Shown here in pieces: positions 1 through 7,923 of a stretch of 64,000 nt of DNA. A program made the translations under genes and the position numbers. The notes under the pieces are model-generated. The model had not been told where the DNA came from. It did no database searches and saw nothing but the letters and a program-made list of their open reading frames with translations. The stretch comes from Stygiobacter electus (GTDB lineage Bacteria; Bacteroidota; Ignavibacteria; Ignavibacteriales; Melioribacteraceae): positions 44,727 through 108,726 of the forward strand of contig JARGDL010000011.1 in the NCBI GenBank assembly GCA_029210465.1, in the 5' to 3' direction. Position 1 is the first letter of the stretch, and each line of letters opens with the position of its first letter.

Positions 1-299
1 TGGGTATGCCGTTTGAAGGTAAAGGGCTTGATGCTTATGATAATGTTGCTAAAGAATTTGTTTCGATTTGGGTTGATAATATGGGAACTGGTGTAACTGT
101 TATGAAAGGATATTACGATGAAAAAACAAAAACCCTTAATTATAAAGGAGAAAGTTTAGACGCAATGACTGGTCAAACTGTTATTTATCGTACTGTTACT
201 AAAATTGATAATGATAATAAAATAAGTTTTGATATGTATTCAATTCAAAATGGTAAAGAAGCAAAAATGTTTACAATGATTTACACAAGAAAAAATTAA
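1..299 (+). CDS. DUF1579-like protein, C-terminal fragment cut by window edge
   Basis: The reading frame is open from the first bases and ends at a TAA at 297-299, so only the C-terminal ~98 residues are visible and the true start lies outside the window. The text PFEGKGLDAYDN, then a WVDNMGTG turn, YDEKTKTLNYKGE and a final MIYTRKN, is typical of the DUF1579 family, a small beta-rich family of unknown function. The ATG at 6 is probably an internal Met and not the start. No functional claim is possible. The family assignment rests on remembered motif style rather than on a search. Confidence 0.7.
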   Translation, partial: GMPFEGKGLDAYDNVAKEFVSIWVDNMGTGVTVMKGYYDEKTKTLNYKGESLDAMTGQTVIYRTVTKIDNDNKISFDMYSIQNGKEAKMFTMIYTRKN

Positions 300-357
300 T
301 GTCTGTATTTATTAAGTCAGCTTATTAAAAAGTTGGCTTAATTTTAATTAAGTAGCT

Positions 358-873
358 CTAAGGATTTTCTTCATCATCATCGAATGATTCTTCATCAAGA
401 AGATCATCATCTTCAAAATCTTCTTCAAATTCATTTTCTTCAAGATGTTCTTCTTCGCTAAATTCATCTTCTGTATCATTATCTCTTTTTGAGGAAGAAG
501 TTGGTGCTGTATATGCCTGCGTATAACCACTTCCACTTGAATAATTGTCATCCATTTTATCCAGAACTTTACTAAGAAATTCATTTACTAAATTAGTTTT
601 CATTAATTCTGGAGTTAAATCGGTTCCTTCTAATTTAGTTTCGGATACTTCACTTAACTTCCAAATTTTAGTTAAATCATTTTGATTTAGTTTATTCAAT
701 TCTTTCATTATCTCTTTTTCAATTACTGCTAAATCACTTTGATCCCAAGGACTTTCAGAATACAATTGATCTTTTAAGTAACTCCAAAATGAACTATTAC
801 TTTTATCTGGGGATTTCATTTTTTCTAATGAATTTATAACACTATCAACAATTTTACTTGTAATATTTGCCAT
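358..873 (-). CDS. Hypothetical protein with acidic C-terminal tail
   Basis: This is a 171-residue protein of no family I recognise. The N-terminal two thirds look helical and soluble (for example NSLEKMKSPDK and MKELNKLNQNDLTKIWKL). Residues ~108-135 are a Ser/Gly/Thr-rich linker. The last ~40 residues are almost entirely Asp and Glu. There is no signal peptide or membrane segment. The ATG at 873 follows a GGAATT-like weak ribosome site. It stands alone, convergent with the fragment at 1-299 and divergent from tRNA-Arg. The acidic tail could mimic nucleic acid or bind a basic partner or metal, but that is speculation. Confidence 0.7.
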   Translation of the reverse strand: MANITSKIVDSVINSLEKMKSPDKSNSSFWSYLKDQLYSESPWDQSDLAVIEKEIMKELNKLNQNDLTKIWKLSEVSETKLEGTDLTPELMKTNLVNEFLSKVLDKMDDNYSSGSGYTQAYTAPTSSSKRDNDTEDEFSEEEHLEENEFEEDFEDDDLLDEESFDDDEENP

Positions 874-1010
874 AACAATTCCTTTAATTATTACACGTTT
901 AAATTAGTAAATAAAATTAAATGAATAAAAAGATTAACACTAAAGTTTTTATAAATAAAATTATTTTGTTCCTTCTTTAATATTATTTTAATTTTTGATA
1001 GAAAATTTTT

Positions 1011-1083
1011 GCCCCCGTAGCTCAGTGGATCAGAGCAATGGCCTCCGGAGCCATGTGCACAGGTTCGAGTCCTGTCGGGGGTA
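1011..1083 (+). tRNA. tRNA-Arg (anticodon CCG)
   Basis: A full cloverleaf can be folded by eye. The acceptor GCCCCCG pairs with CGGGGGT (ending in a G-U pair), the D stem is GCTC/GAGC, the anticodon stem ATGGC/GCCAT holds the loop CTCCGGA, and the T stem ACAGG/CCTGT holds TTCGAGT. The middle of the anticodon loop is CCG, which reads CGG arginine codons. The discriminator base is A. The CCA end is not encoded. Confidence 0.95.
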
Positions 1084-1114
1084 CAATTTTTTAATATACA
1101 AGTTGAAAATCTAG

Positions 1115-1693
1115 ATGAATAAACATAAAAACAATAAAAATTTTCCCGTTGTAATATTCCTTTGTTTGTTAACTTCCAGCCAAATATACGCTCAAAAAAT
1201 TTTTATTAGAGATATTAATAAAAAACCAGTAACTGATGCATCAGTTACTGTTCATGTTTATTATAAAGCAATAGATTATTTACTTCATGAAACAAAAGAA
1301 AAATTTTTTTCGTTTGTAACAGATACTTCAGGAACATTTTCTCTTTCGGGTGAATTCCAAAAAGAGACTTATAAAGTTGACTCTGTTTCAATTTCAGTTC
1401 AACATGAAAATTATCTCCCTCAAAAATTAACCACACTCGATTACTCCACTGATTCAAAATTTAGTTACACAATTTTTCTTGTACATAAAAAAAACGAAAT
1501 TAAAGTTGTAAGTATGCCAGGTGAAGAAAAAAATGAATTAGATATTTATACGACTAATGAAATATCAAAAAAGCTTAACATTGAAGAAAAAGAACTAATA
1601 AAATTAATTGAATCAAAAAAAATTAGAGCTAAAAAAATCGGACAAAAATATTTTATTAGTGGAAATGATTTGAGAAAATACCTGGAAGAATAA
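1115..1693 (+). CDS. Exported beta-domain protein with C-terminal excisionase-type HTH
   Basis: This 192-residue protein has an unusual domain pair. Residues 1-26 form a signal peptide (hydrophobic VVIFLCLLTSS, then QIYAQ). Residues ~28-125 resemble a carboxypeptidase-regulatory or Ig-like beta domain (KPVTDASVTVHV, then DTSGTFSLSG), common in exported Bacteroidota proteins. Residues ~140-192 read as a helix_turn_helix_17/excisionase-type domain (YTTNEISKKLNIEEKEL, then KKIRAKKIGQKYFISGNDL and RKYLEE). An in-frame ATG at 1514 could start a free ~59-residue HTH protein. The gene lies 31 bp after tRNA-Arg on the same strand. The domain calls are motif-based, and the function of an exported HTH is unknown. 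Confidence 0.75.
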   Translation: MNKHKNNKNFPVVIFLCLLTSSQIYAQKIFIRDINKKPVTDASVTVHVYYKAIDYLLHETKEKFFSFVTDTSGTFSLSGEFQKETYKVDSVSISVQHENYLPQKLTTLDYSTDSKFSYTIFLVHKKNEIKVVSMPGEEKNELDIYTTNEISKKLNIEEKELIKLIESKKIRAKKIGQKYFISGNDLRKYLEE

Positions 1694-1800
1694 TTGTGAG
1701 TTAATCCATGTTATTAATATTGAAGATGTTAACAACATAATCTATATAAAGTATAAACTCAATAAAAATTTTTTTTAATTATCAAAGAATAAAATTTTAA

Positions 1801-2110
1801 ATGCAAAAAAATATTACAAAAAAAATTTTGGATTGTTTTTCCGATTTTAATAAGTTGCATTCCACAACAAAATAATTTCATAACTATAAATCAAAGTCGG
1901 AGTATGTTACAAATTACACTTGATACTAAAGAAAGTAACAAATCACAAAAAGATAAAAAAAACAAAAACTGGGGATTAAAAATTAAAGTAGTTAAAGACA
2001 GTAACACATCTGAAATGATTTTAAGTTTTGAAGAAGAAATTTCCTTTCGACAAGGAGATGGAAAAAAATCATCACAAACATTTGAAAATGGATTAGAACA
2101 AGTTTCATAA
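1801..2110 (+). CDS. Small putative lipoprotein, apparently frameshifted in an A8 tract
   Basis: The continuous open frame begins only at the ATG at 1904, but the same frame is open back to 1793 and encodes a lipoprotein signal (FWIVFPILISC, then IPQQNN). That signal has no start codon in its own frame. An ATG at 1801 in the neighbouring frame reads MQKNITKK up to a run of eight A (1818-1825). Removing one A joins it perfectly to the signal, giving a ~102-residue lipoprotein with a Lys-rich mature part. The gene ends one base before the next start, so the pair look co-transcribed. It could be a real or phase-variable frameshift, transcriptional slippage or a sequencing error. Family unknown. 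Confidence 0.5.
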
Positions 2111-3268
2111 ATGAAACAAACTAATTTATCAAATCGATTGGTGTCTTTAGATGTATTTCGAGGTATAACAATTGCCTCAATGATTTTAGTCAATAATCCT
2201 GGTGATTGGGGAAATGTTTATTCACCTTTACTTCATGCTAAATGGAATGGCTGCACACCAACTGATTTAGTTTTTCCATTTTTTCTTTTTATTGTTGGAG
2301 TCTCGGTAACTCTTTCTTTAAGTAAAAGAAAAGAAAGAGGTGATAATCTTGATAAGTTATTACTACAAATTTTTAGAAGAAGTTTTTTAATTTTTATTAT
2401 CGGTGTTTTTCTGAATGCATTCCCTGATTTTAATTTCTCAGAAGTTCGCATACTTGGTGTACTTCAACGAATCGCGATTGTTTATTTTTTTATTTCATTA
2501 ATATTTCTTTTTACCGAGTGGAAAGCTCAAATTATCATTTCTTCAATTTTGCTTTTAGGTTATTGGGCATTATTAACTTTAATTCCTGTTCCTGGTATTG
2601 GTGCCCCAAACATTTCACAACCAACTATTTTTGACCCAACTTTACAAAAAGAAATTGCTCCAAATATTGTTGCTTGGTTAGATAACAAATTATTAGCTGG
2701 ACATTTGTGGAGAACCACAAAAATTTGGGACCCTGAAGGTATATTAAGTACATTACCAGCTATTGTTACAGGTTTGCTTGGAGTTTTACTTGGCAAATTT
2801 TTAAAATCAAAGCTGGATGAACTCAATAAAATTGCCTGGATTTTTGTAACAGCTAACTTTCTAATTTTTATCGGCTTGTTTTGGAATTTATCTTTTCCAA
2901 TAAATAAATCACTTTGGACAAGTTCTTATGTATTATTCACTGGTGGATTAGCACTGCATTTTTTTGCAATGTGTTATTTTTTAATTGATATTAAAAAATA
3001 TGATTGGTGGACTAAACCGTTCATTGTTTATGGAACAAATGCAATTACAGTTTATACTCTTTCATGGATTGGTGGAACAATTTTAAGAAGAATTAAATTT
3101 AATGTTAACGGTATAGAAACTTCATTAAGAAATATTTTATATGATAATTTATTTACCCCAATCTTTTCTCCAATTAATGCTTCGTTAGCATGGGCTATAT
3201 TTTATGTACTGTTTTGGCTCGGCATTATGTGGATCTTCTATAAGAAAAAAATATTCTTAAAAATATAA
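2111..3268 (+). CDS. HGSNAT/DUF5009-like membrane acyltransferase
   Basis: This 385-residue multi-spanning membrane protein opens with RLVSLDVFRGITIASMILVN and continues with HAKWNGCTPTDLVFPFFLFIVGVS. That is the signature of the heparan-alpha-glucosaminide N-acetyltransferase-like (NagX/DUF5009) family, which transfers acetyl groups across the membrane to sugars. About ten hydrophobic segments are visible, and the length matches bacterial family members. The conserved HAxW His after the first membrane segment is present. It starts immediately after the stop of the lipoprotein gene, so the two are probably one operon. The sugar substrate cannot be read from the sequence. Confidence 0.85.
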   Translation: MKQTNLSNRLVSLDVFRGITIASMILVNNPGDWGNVYSPLLHAKWNGCTPTDLVFPFFLFIVGVSVTLSLSKRKERGDNLDKLLLQIFRRSFLIFIIGVFLNAFPDFNFSEVRILGVLQRIAIVYFFISLIFLFTEWKAQIIISSILLLGYWALLTLIPVPGIGAPNISQPTIFDPTLQKEIAPNIVAWLDNKLLAGHLWRTTKIWDPEGILSTLPAIVTGLLGVLLGKFLKSKLDELNKIAWIFVTANFLIFIGLFWNLSFPINKSLWTSSYVLFTGGLALHFFAMCYFLIDIKKYDWWTKPFIVYGTNAITVYTLSWIGGTILRRIKFNVNGIETSLRNILYDNLFTPIFSPINASLAWAIFYVLFWLGIMWIFYKKKIFLKI

Positions 3269-3434
3269 CCTTCGACATTGTTGTCGTTCATTTCGACTAA
3301 ATCAAATTATTTACCTAATCACATTGAATAAAAAGTTTTAATTCTATCAATTTTCCAACGTTATTCCTTTGGCACAATAGTTATAAAGTAAAAGATGTAA
3401 CACACTAAATCAAAAAACAAAAAGGAGTAACAAA

Positions 3435-3761
3435 ATGAAACGTTCAATTTTATTCTTCGCAATCCTCTTAGGATTATTTTTTGTAGCAGAAACAGCAAAT
3501 GCACAAACAGTTGGAAATCCAAACAAAGGTGCAAAAACAAATTGGGTTGATGCAAACGGCGATGGTATTTGTGATAATGTAGGTACATCAGCTCAAGGCG
3601 CTGGTGTTGGAAAAGGTTTTGGTAAAAAAGATGGTACCGGAACTCCAGTACAACCAAAAGATGGAACAGGTTACGGCGCAAAAAATCATTCAGCAAATAG
3701 TGGTACAGCTTTAGGAAGTGGTACTGGCACAGGCAGTATGATGAGACGTGGAAAAAAATAA
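3435..3761 (+). CDS. Small secreted Gly-rich protein with a calcium-loop-like motif
   Basis: This 108-residue protein has a clear signal peptide (residues 1-23, ending ANAQ) and a good AGGAG ribosome site 8 bp before the ATG. The mature part is rich in Gly, Thr and Lys. It holds WVDANGDGICDN, a DxNxDGxxD loop like those of EF-hand, dockerin and thrombospondin-3 calcium sites, followed by repeated GxG/GTG turns (GAGVGKGFGKKDGTG). There are no membrane segments. It is monocistronic, with a terminator directly after it. I do not recognise a characterised family, and calcium binding is only suggested by the loop. Confidence 0.75.
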   Translation: MKRSILFFAILLGLFFVAETANAQTVGNPNKGAKTNWVDANGDGICDNVGTSAQGAGVGKGFGKKDGTGTPVQPKDGTGYGAKNHSANSGTALGSGTGTGSMMRRGKK

Positions 3762-3787
3762 AACAAAAAAGTAAAATAAGAAAAAAG

Positions 3788-3814
3788 AGCTGCTCTATTG
3801 GGCAGCTTTATTTT
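3788..3814 (+). terminator. Rho-independent terminator after the secreted Gly-rich protein
   Basis: AGCTGC at 3788-3793 pairs with GCAGCT at 3802-3807 around an 8-nt loop and is followed by TTTATTTT. It lies 26 bp beyond the stop codon at 3761. Confidence 0.75.
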
Positions 3815-3832
3815 AATAAATAAAAACTATAC

Positions 3833-3893
3833 AATTAAAAATTCTCAATTAGCAATTCTCAATTATCAATTATCAATTCTCAATTATACATTA
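3833..3893. repeat. AT-rich direct repeat of AATTCTC / AATTATC units
   Basis: The heptamer CAATTAT/CAATTCT recurs in tandem, for example CAATTATCAATTATCAATT, between the terminator and the end of the CBS gene. A second array of the same units lies at 22171-22220, so this is a dispersed intergenic repeat of the genome rather than a local slip. No function is visible. Confidence 0.7.
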
Positions 3894-3898
3894 TAAAC

Positions 3899-4327
3899 CT
3901 ATCTCGCATAAATATAATTATGCAAAACCTCAATTGTTTCTTTCATGTCTTGTATATTAAGTTCAAGTAAATCTTTGATAGAAATAATTCCAACAAGTTT
4001 TTCATTATCAATTACAAGGATGTGTCTGATTTTATTGTTTTTCATTTTTGTTAAACATTCTTGAGGAGATTCATCAATCTTAGCAATAATTAAATCTTTT
4101 GTCATTACATCATCAACTTTTGTTAAATAAATATCAAGGTCTTTTGAGATTACTCTCTTTACTAAATCACGTTCTGAAAAAACGCCGAGTACTTTTCCTG
4201 TGTCATCAATTATTGGGACAAGACCAATATTTTTCTCGGCTAAAAAATTAACAGTGTCTTTAACAGTCGAACCACTTTTAATTGTGTACAACGATTTTGA
4301 ATTTAATATTTGCTTTATAGTTTCCAT
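3899..4327 (-). CDS. CBS-domain pair protein
   Basis: This is a 142-residue stand-alone protein of two CBS domains (residues ~8-65 and ~74-130). The first shows STVKDTVNFLAEKNIGLVPII and GVFSERDLVKRV; the second shows DDVMTKDLIIAKIDES and KIRHILVIDNEKLVGIISIKDL. Such Bateman modules bind adenine nucleotides and usually regulate a partner. The start is set at 4327 (METIKQIL) because AGGAGT stands 5 bp upstream; a longer frame beginning 12 codons earlier has no such site. It is monocistronic, divergent from thiF. The partner cannot be identified. Confidence 0.9.
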   Translation of the reverse strand: METIKQILNSKSLYTIKSGSTVKDTVNFLAEKNIGLVPIIDDTGKVLGVFSERDLVKRVISKDLDIYLTKVDDVMTKDLIIAKIDESPQECLTKMKNNKIRHILVIDNEKLVGIISIKDLLELNIQDMKETIEVLHNYIYAR

Positions 4328-4432
4328 TTTTACTCCTATTAAATAATTACTAATTTTTGACATAAGAATAACTTTTTATTAGAATTATTGCAAGAAAAAA
4401 ATAATCTATAAATAAATATTTAATTTATTAAA

Positions 4433-5032
4433 ATGAATTTTCAAGAAATAAAATTCAGACTTTCCAAAAAGATTGTGGGCATTGCTGGCTGCGGTGGTCT
4501 TGGTTCTAACTGCGCAGTCTCTTTAGCTCGTGTTGGCATTGGTAAATTAATTTTAGCTGATTATGATATTATTGAAGAAAGCAATTTAAACAGACAATAT
4601 TTTTTTTATGATCAAATAGGAAAAGAAAAAGTATTTGCACTCAAAGAAAATATTTTGAGAATTAATCCAAATATTGATGTTCAAGCTCATCTAGTGAAAT
4701 TAAATTCAAATAATATAATTGAAATATATAAAAATTGCGATATTATAGTTGAAGCTTTCGATAAAGCAGAAATGAAAGAAATGATTGTAGAAACTGTTTT
4801 GAAAAACTTTCCTGATAAATATTTAGTGTGTGGAGTTGGGCTGGCTGGGTATGGAAAAAATGATTTAATAAAAACTGAAAGATTTGGAAGATTAATAATT
4901 GTTGGAGATAGACAAAACGAAACTTGTGAAAATAATCCGCCAATTGCACCAAGAGTTTGTGCGGTTTCAAATTTAATGGCAAATGTTGTATTAGAAATTT
5001 TACTTGGAGATGAAAATGAAAATAATTCTTAA
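4433..5032 (+). CDS. thiF: ThiF-family adenylyltransferase for the sulfur carrier ThiS
   Basis: This 199-residue E1-like enzyme carries the nucleotide loop GCGGLGSN at residues 19-26, followed by LADYDIIEESNLNRQYFF, the Arg/Gln region that contacts ATP. It resembles the short clostridial-type ThiF (family 2), which lacks the zinc-binding Cys pairs of MoeB. The role is ATP-dependent adenylation of the ThiS C-terminus before sulfur loading for thiazole synthesis. Its last 17 bases overlap the start of thiS, and a rhodanese follows, giving a three-gene operon. No TPP riboswitch was seen upstream. Activation of a MoaD-like carrier for tungstopterin is an alternative because an AOR gene lies next door. 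Confidence 0.85.
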   Translation: MNFQEIKFRLSKKIVGIAGCGGLGSNCAVSLARVGIGKLILADYDIIEESNLNRQYFFYDQIGKEKVFALKENILRINPNIDVQAHLVKLNSNNIIEIYKNCDIIVEAFDKAEMKEMIVETVLKNFPDKYLVCGVGLAGYGKNDLIKTERFGRLIIVGDRQNETCENNPPIAPRVCAVSNLMANVVLEILLGDENENNS

Positions 5033-5225
5033 CAATAAAGAAGAGATACTTGAACTAAATGAAGATAAAATTTCAGTTAACAAATTACTTGAAATAAAAA
5101 AATATTCTTTCCCACGATTAATTGTAAGAATAAATGAAAATCTAATTAAGAAAGAAAATTATAACACTACATTTATTAAAGATGGAGATAAAGTAGATAT
5201 TATTCATATGATAAGTGGTGGTTAA
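5016..5225 (+). CDS. thiS: Sulfur carrier protein ThiS
   Basis: This small ubiquitin-like protein of 69 residues ends in the diagnostic Gly-Gly (IIHMISGG), which ThiF adenylates and which then carries sulfur as a thiocarboxylate. The core IILNNKEEILELNEDKISV and DGDKVDIIHMISGG matches ThiS better than MoaD. The start is placed at 5016 because GGAG at 5005-5008 sits 7 bp upstream; the ATG at 5010 and the TTG at 5004 are too close to it. It overlaps thiF at the 5' side and the rhodanese gene at the 3' side, so translation is probably coupled. Confidence 0.88.
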   Translation: MKIILNNKEEILELNEDKISVNKLLEIKKYSFPRLIVRINENLIKKENYNTTFIKDGDKVDIIHMISGG

Positions 5226-5226
5226 A

Positions 5227-5595
5227 GTGAAAGTTGTAACTCCAAAAGAAGCATTCGAATTGTGCAAGGAAGGTGCTTTGTTGTTAGATATAAGAGACGA
5301 ATTTATTAATGCCTTTAAACAATTCGATGTTGAGTTAGTAATCAATATTCCTCTGAAAAAATTAAATGATAAGATTAACAACTTACCTAAAGGGCAATTA
5401 ATTATTATAGCGGATACAAGTGGGATTAACAGTAAAGAAGTTTGCAATAATCTTTTCAAGCAAGGTTTTAATGTTTGTGTTTTAGCAGGTGGATTTGTTG
5501 AATGGGAAAGAGATGGTTTTCCAATTTTGATTAATAAAAAAGAAAGATTATCCGGTTCTTGTGCATGTCAATTAAGACCAAGAGAAAAAAAGTAA
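5227..5595 (+). CDS. Rhodanese-like protein lacking the catalytic cysteine
   Basis: This single rhodanese domain of about 122 residues opens with VTPKEAFELCKEGALLLDIRDEF and ends with LAGGFVEWERDGFPI, both typical of the fold. The active-site loop, usually CxxGxxS, reads DTSGINS here, so the sulfur-carrying Cys is replaced by Asp. A C-terminal extension ends SGSCACQLRPREKK, whose CAC pair could take over persulfide transfer. The GTG at 5227 is chosen because GGTGG lies just upstream; GTGs at 5215 and 5218 overlap thiS. As the third gene of the thiF-thiS operon it probably hands sulfur to ThiS. That role is inferred from context. Confidence 0.8.
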   Translation: MKVVTPKEAFELCKEGALLLDIRDEFINAFKQFDVELVINIPLKKLNDKINNLPKGQLIIIADTSGINSKEVCNNLFKQGFNVCVLAGGFVEWERDGFPILINKKERLSGSCACQLRPREKK

Positions 5596-5640
5596 AACAC
5601 TGGCTTTTATAAATTAACTTTATAAAAACCAGTGTTATTC
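5596..5640. terminator. Bidirectional terminator between the thi operon and AOR
   Basis: An 18-bp stem (5596-5613 against 5619-5636, one mismatch) encloses the loop TTAAC. The A-rich left flank and T-rich right flank let it work on both strands, which fits its place between two convergent transcription units. Confidence 0.85.
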
Positions 5641-5644
5641 AAAA

Positions 5645-7822
5645 TTATTTCAAAGGCCATTCACCTTTATCATATTTTTCTCTTAATTCTACTAGTTCTG
5701 GTAAATCCATTCCAATTTCTTTTAGAAATTCTAATTTAGGAACTCCATTATTATCCCAACCTCTTCTTAAATAAACAGCATCTCTAAGTTTGTCATATTC
5801 TGCTTCGCGATGTTTGCGAAGTATTTTAATTTTTTCTTCTGTTGTTTTTCCTTCAGGATCAATACCAAGTATTTCTTTTAACTGTTTATCATATCTTTCA
5901 GCACGAGATTCATATTCTTCAACCGTAACAGGACCAGCAGCACGATAAGGCTGATCATCCCATTTTCGGGTTCCAAAACCTCTTCTCAAATTAAACATTC
6001 TTTGATAATTGTAAACTCTTTCTGAATCGCGTATCAAACGATGTTTATCAAATTCTCTTCCTGTTACAGCTTTATAAATTGTAACATAATTATCAACATG
6101 TTCTGGTACTTTAGCTGGTTCATCTGTTTCAGCATTGTTTGCAGGTTCAACATCATTCCATGGAAGTTTACACAATCCAACTAATCCAAACCATGTTCTG
6201 AAAAGTGGAAAATAATGCAAAGCTTCAGCTTTATCTTCAAATGTTGGAATTTGATTGTTAACCATATCCATAAAAATTAGCCATGCTTCATCATGTTGCG
6301 GACCTTTATTAGTCATTGCATATCCGCCTTGTTGTGCTAAAGATTCTTTTGACATGTATTGAGAATATTCTAAACCTTTGTTTTCCATAGCAATATCTTG
6401 CAAGAATTGTGGATCGCCCCAACCTTGCTCAATGAAATAATTTTTTAACCAGCGAACACCTTTTCCAGCAAGTTTACCAAAACCTTCACCGCGAGCAACC
6501 ATGTGTAGTAATTCCATTGCGTTGTCAGCATTTCCAAAATTTAATTTTAGTCCACCGGTTCTTTCTTCATTTAAAATTCCATTCTCGTAACAATCCATTA
6601 AAAAAGCAACTGTAGTTCCCCAAGTTATTGTACAAATTCCATAAGTATCACAATAGAAATTTACTTCAATTGTGTAATCAGGATTAAAAATTCCAGAGTT
6701 AGAAGCAATGCCTCCTGCTGTTTCATATTCAGGGCCATCAACTATTACAGATTGACCTTTGTAAGGACCAGTTCTTAAAATATAATTGTTAACACCTTTT
6801 GAACAGCTCATATTGCAACCAAGCCAACAACCATCAAAAGAACCTTGTTCAAATCTAGCTTTCCATGTTTCGCTATCAATAGTTCCAGGTACAGCTGGGT
6901 TACTTCCAAACTTAAAATTGTGAACAGGTAATAAATCGTAATCATTCATAATTTCAACAAGATGAGCAGTTCCTTTTGTTCTCATTTCACTTTGTTGATC
7001 ATCAAGCTCTCGCATTTCTTTATTGAATCTTTGACCTCTTTCAATTATTGCTTTCATGTCAACAACATGATTCATATCAGGATCAATTTTAGGAACAAGA
7101 GCAACGAGGGCTTTAATTTTTTTATTACGAAATACTGTACCTATTCCACCACGGCCAGCTTGTTTTAAACGAACACGTTTTTTCTTTTTATCATAAAAAC
7201 TAAAATTTAACATTCCGATTAAAGAATGTTCAGCGGCACTTCCACTTGATACAACAGCAATTTTCATTTTTTCCGAATCGTTACTACCAAATCTATCATA
7301 AAAATATTCTGCTAGTTCATGGCTATCTTTTGGATAATTTGAACCATCTTCAATAATAATTTTTCCACCATTTCTTCCATCAAGAATGATGACAATATCT
7401 TCTTCAGATTTACCCTGCAATTCTAATGCATCAAAACCGCAAATTTTTAAGAATGGTCCAAACCAACCACCAACGTTACTATCCATTACTGAATCTGTTT
7501 GTGGAGAGATTGAAACTACTAAAGATTTTCCTGTCCCAGAATATTGTGTAATTCCACAAATTGGTCCGCCAGAAATTACAATTTCATTTTCAGGATCATT
7601 CCATTTGGTATCAGGTTTAGTTGCATCCCATAAAAATTTCAATCCGTAACCTTTTCCGCCAATGAATTTTTCTTTTATCCATGTTGGAATATCTTTAATT
7701 ACAATATCTTTAGAGCCAACATTAATGTAGAGTGATTTGTCAGTATAACCTTTTTCGAGCGGTGTTATTGGATAGGAAAATTCTTTAAAGATTTTTCCTG
7801 TTTCAATTGTTGTAGTGTTCAT
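5645..7822 (-). CDS. Tungsten-type aldehyde:ferredoxin oxidoreductase
   Basis: This 725-residue AFOR-family enzyme should oxidise aldehydes to acids with ferredoxin at a tungsto-bispterin centre and one [4Fe-4S] cluster. The N-terminal AFOR domain shows EKFIGGKGYGLKFLWD and IVISGGPICG, and the pterin-contacting AGRGGIGTVFRNKKIKA lies near residue 225. Cluster ligands are CWLGCNMSC (residues ~332-340) plus a distal Cys in LVGLCKLPW. It is longer than the archaeal enzyme (~605 residues), with a Lys/Glu-rich C-terminal extension. The start at 7822 has GGAG 6 bp upstream; an upstream TTG does not. It is monocistronic. Aldehyde range is unknown, and a role in amino-acid catabolism is only a guess. 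Confidence 0.9.
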   Translation of the reverse strand: MNTTTIETGKIFKEFSYPITPLEKGYTDKSLYINVGSKDIVIKDIPTWIKEKFIGGKGYGLKFLWDATKPDTKWNDPENEIVISGGPICGITQYSGTGKSLVVSISPQTDSVMDSNVGGWFGPFLKICGFDALELQGKSEEDIVIILDGRNGGKIIIEDGSNYPKDSHELAEYFYDRFGSNDSEKMKIAVVSSGSAAEHSLIGMLNFSFYDKKKKRVRLKQAGRGGIGTVFRNKKIKALVALVPKIDPDMNHVVDMKAIIERGQRFNKEMRELDDQQSEMRTKGTAHLVEIMNDYDLLPVHNFKFGSNPAVPGTIDSETWKARFEQGSFDGCWLGCNMSCSKGVNNYILRTGPYKGQSVIVDGPEYETAGGIASNSGIFNPDYTIEVNFYCDTYGICTITWGTTVAFLMDCYENGILNEERTGGLKLNFGNADNAMELLHMVARGEGFGKLAGKGVRWLKNYFIEQGWGDPQFLQDIAMENKGLEYSQYMSKESLAQQGGYAMTNKGPQHDEAWLIFMDMVNNQIPTFEDKAEALHYFPLFRTWFGLVGLCKLPWNDVEPANNAETDEPAKVPEHVDNYVTIYKAVTGREFDKHRLIRDSERVYNYQRMFNLRRGFGTRKWDDQPYRAAGPVTVEEYESRAERYDKQLKEILGIDPEGKTTEEKIKILRKHREAEYDKLRDAVYLRRGWDNNGVPKLEFLKEIGMDLPELVELREKYDKGEWPLK

Positions 7823-7923
7823 TATGAACTCCAAATTATGAATAATTTATAATTCTTTGCATGAAAAATACAAGAATAGGTAAAATCAAACAAAAAGGTT
7901 TTATTTAATAATTCTTTTGAAAG

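Noticed and set aside
3369..3385. TGGCAC followed by GTTAT upstream of the secreted Gly-rich protein
   Set aside because: The -24 box is right, but the -12 position has neither GC nor TG at the needed spacing.
3833..3893. CRISPR array
   Set aside because: Repeats are short, adjacent and without unique spacers; no cas gene in the window.
4364..4432. TPP riboswitch upstream of thiF
   Set aside because: The 69-bp gap is too short and has no thi-box sequence such as CTGAGA.
7386..7649. Plus-strand frame inside the AOR gene
   Set aside because: Shadow frame of a strongly conserved gene; no ribosome site or family similarity.
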